From positions 3,224,001-3,288,000 of the forward strand of contig NC_013729.1 in NCBI RefSeq assembly GCF_000024345.1: a stretch of DNA of 64,000 nt, in the 5' to 3' direction. This DNA comes from Kribbella flavida DSM 17836 (GTDB lineage Bacteria; Actinomycetota; Actinomycetes; Propionibacteriales; Kribbellaceae). Of the stretch, positions 63,020 to 64,000 are shown one piece after another. Made by a program: the position numbers and the translations under genes. Below the pieces are notes generated by a model that was given only the letters and a program-made list of their open reading frames with translations, was not told where the DNA came from and searched no databases. How positions within the stretch are numbered: the first letter of the stretch is position 1; each line of letters begins with the position of its first letter.

Positions 63020-64000
63020 GTGGACCAGTTCCTTCAGCAGCTCGTGAACGGACTGACTCTCGGATCGCTGTACGCCCTGATCGCGGTCGGGTACACCGTC
63101 GTCTACGGCATCGTGCAGCTCATCAACTTCGCCCATGGCGAGGTCTTCATGATCGGCGCGTTCGGCGCGCTGACGACGTACTTGCTGTTCTTCGACGGTC
63201 AGACCAGCGTGTGGATCCTGCCGGTCATGATCGTCGGTGCCATGGTCGCCTCGGTGGGCACCGCGGTGCTGATGGAACGTGTCGCGTACCGTCCCCTGCG
63301 GAACGCGCCACGACTCGCACCGCTGATCACCGCGATCGGCATCTCCGTCTTCCTGCAGGAGTTCATCCGGCTGTTCTACGAACGCCCGGGGTGGACCGTG
63401 CCGGTGGCGGCGGCGCTCGTGCTGTTCGCCGCCTACCTCGTCGGCGCGCGGATGACGACCGTTCCGCTGCACAACCCGATCACCAAGTGGACCGACCGGT
63501 CGCCGCTGATCGCGGCGGCAGCGGTCGCACTGCTGGTCTGGATCGGCGTGCGGCTGGTGGAGCGGGACCTGTCCTTCGTGGCCACCGCGGGGGTCGTCGT
63601 GGGCGGCTTGGTCCTCGGCACCGCGGTCGGCTTCCTCGTCGCCCGGCTGACCGGTGGGGCGGAGCGGGCAGCCGCGCTGCTGCGGCCCTTGGCCGCGACC
63701 GCGCTGGCCACCGTCGTCGCGATGGAGCTGTTCTGGCTGATCTTCAAGGAGCTGCTCGCCACCGTCGAGTGGCCCAGCGCGAAGCTGCGGATCCCCTTCC
63801 CTCAGCTCGAGGTGGTCAGCGGCACCGCGCTTCAGATCGGTGGGGTGACCATCCAGCGGTCCGCGATCTTCACGATCGTGGCGCTGGCGATCTGCTCGGC
63901 GCTGCTGTGGTACTTCATCAACCGCACCCGGCTCGGCCGCGGCATGCAAGCCGTCTCGCAGGACCCTGACACGGCGCGGCTGATGGGTGTCAACGTCGAC
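63020..64000 (+). CDS. livH: Branched-chain amino acid ABC permease LivH, partial at the window edge
   Basis: The gene runs off the end of the window; 327 codons are present with no stop. It starts MDQFLQQLVNGLTLGSLYALIAVGYTVVYGIVQLINFAHGEVFM, the classic LivH N-terminus, with GGAGG upstream of the GTG at 63020. Other LivH motifs are RLAPLITAIGISVFLQE and, at the end, the EAA-like loop GMQAVSQDPDTARLMGVNVD. In ordinary LivH that loop lies near residue 205-220; here it is at about 308-327. The excess is a hydrophobic insert of about 110 residues (roughly 63390-63760). An out-of-frame ORF from 63007 on this strand is a shadow. Confidence 0.93.
   Translation, partial: MDQFLQQLVNGLTLGSLYALIAVGYTVVYGIVQLINFAHGEVFMIGAFGALTTYLLFFDGQTSVWILPVMIVGAMVASVGTAVLMERVAYRPLRNAPRLAPLITAIGISVFLQEFIRLFYERPGWTVPVAAALVLFAAYLVGARMTTVPLHNPITKWTDRSPLIAAAAVALLVWIGVRLVERDLSFVATAGVVVGGLVLGTAVGFLVARLTGGAERAAALLRPLAATALATVVAMELFWLIFKELLATVEWPSAKLRIPFPQLEVVSGTALQIGGVTIQRSAIFTIVALAICSALLWYFINRTRLGRGMQAVSQDPDTARLMGVNVD

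Overview
The window is about 70% G+C, with GTG and TTG starts, many 4-base gene overlaps, SARP/NB-ARC regulators, an ANTAR response regulator (PdtaR type), a HisA without a neighbouring TrpF, and a VIT/lgt/trp/gltBD/pyk gene order. All of this points to a high-GC actinobacterium. Propionibacteriales (Kribbella or Nocardioides relatives) is my best guess from gene content, but it is an inference. No insertion sequence, prophage, CRISPR array or rRNA was seen.

Layout. 0-8.7 kb: an AraC-type regulator, a RibD-like reductase and epimerase pair, a TSUP permease, a large SARP-NB-ARC-TPR regulator, a band-7 protein and an unknown protein. 8.8-17.1 kb: hisA (probably bifunctional priA) translationally coupled to acyl-CoA reductase/HAD, alcohol dehydrogenase, LarA-like and PlsC-like genes, closed by a perfect 18-bp hairpin; then hisF and a MarR gene. 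17.1-26.2 kb: an ECF sigma factor with a probable membrane partner, a double GNAT protein, a DacB-type carboxypeptidase, a secreted GH43 enzyme, a membrane phosphodiesterase-like protein, a metallo-beta-lactamase-fold hydrolase and a DedA protein. 26.2-35.5 kb: a TIGR03085 protein, a heterodimeric ABC exporter, a 32-bp minisatellite, a cysteine-free HesB-like protein, a methyltransferase, GNAT, TetR with an adjacent operator, and a dipeptidase. 35.5-46 kb: hisI-trpE-membrane protein-HGxxPAAW protein-trpC-trpB-trpA, then SCO, DsbA-like, lgt with a repeat tail, a VIT transporter and a kinase-like protein. 46-58.8 kb: a second SARP regulator, gltB-gltD, a membrane phosphoesterase and pyk. 58.8-64 kb: two divergent HTH-LAGLIDADG paralogues flanking a tRNA-Leu(CAA), pdtaR, and the start of a branched-chain amino acid ABC transporter (livK, then livH cut by the window edge).

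The most unusual locus is 58.8-60.6 kb. Two paralogous proteins, each with an HTH-like N-terminus, a CxxC knuckle and two LAGLIDADG-like motifs, are transcribed away from each other. Each has the same 19-20 bp dyad 15-16 bases before its start codon, and a 74-nt tRNA-Leu(CAA) with a short variable arm lies between them. A second recurring theme is a TAGGNT-like hexamer placed 6-8 bases before the start codon of about a dozen genes, which is the signature of leaderless transcripts. It helped decide several starts.
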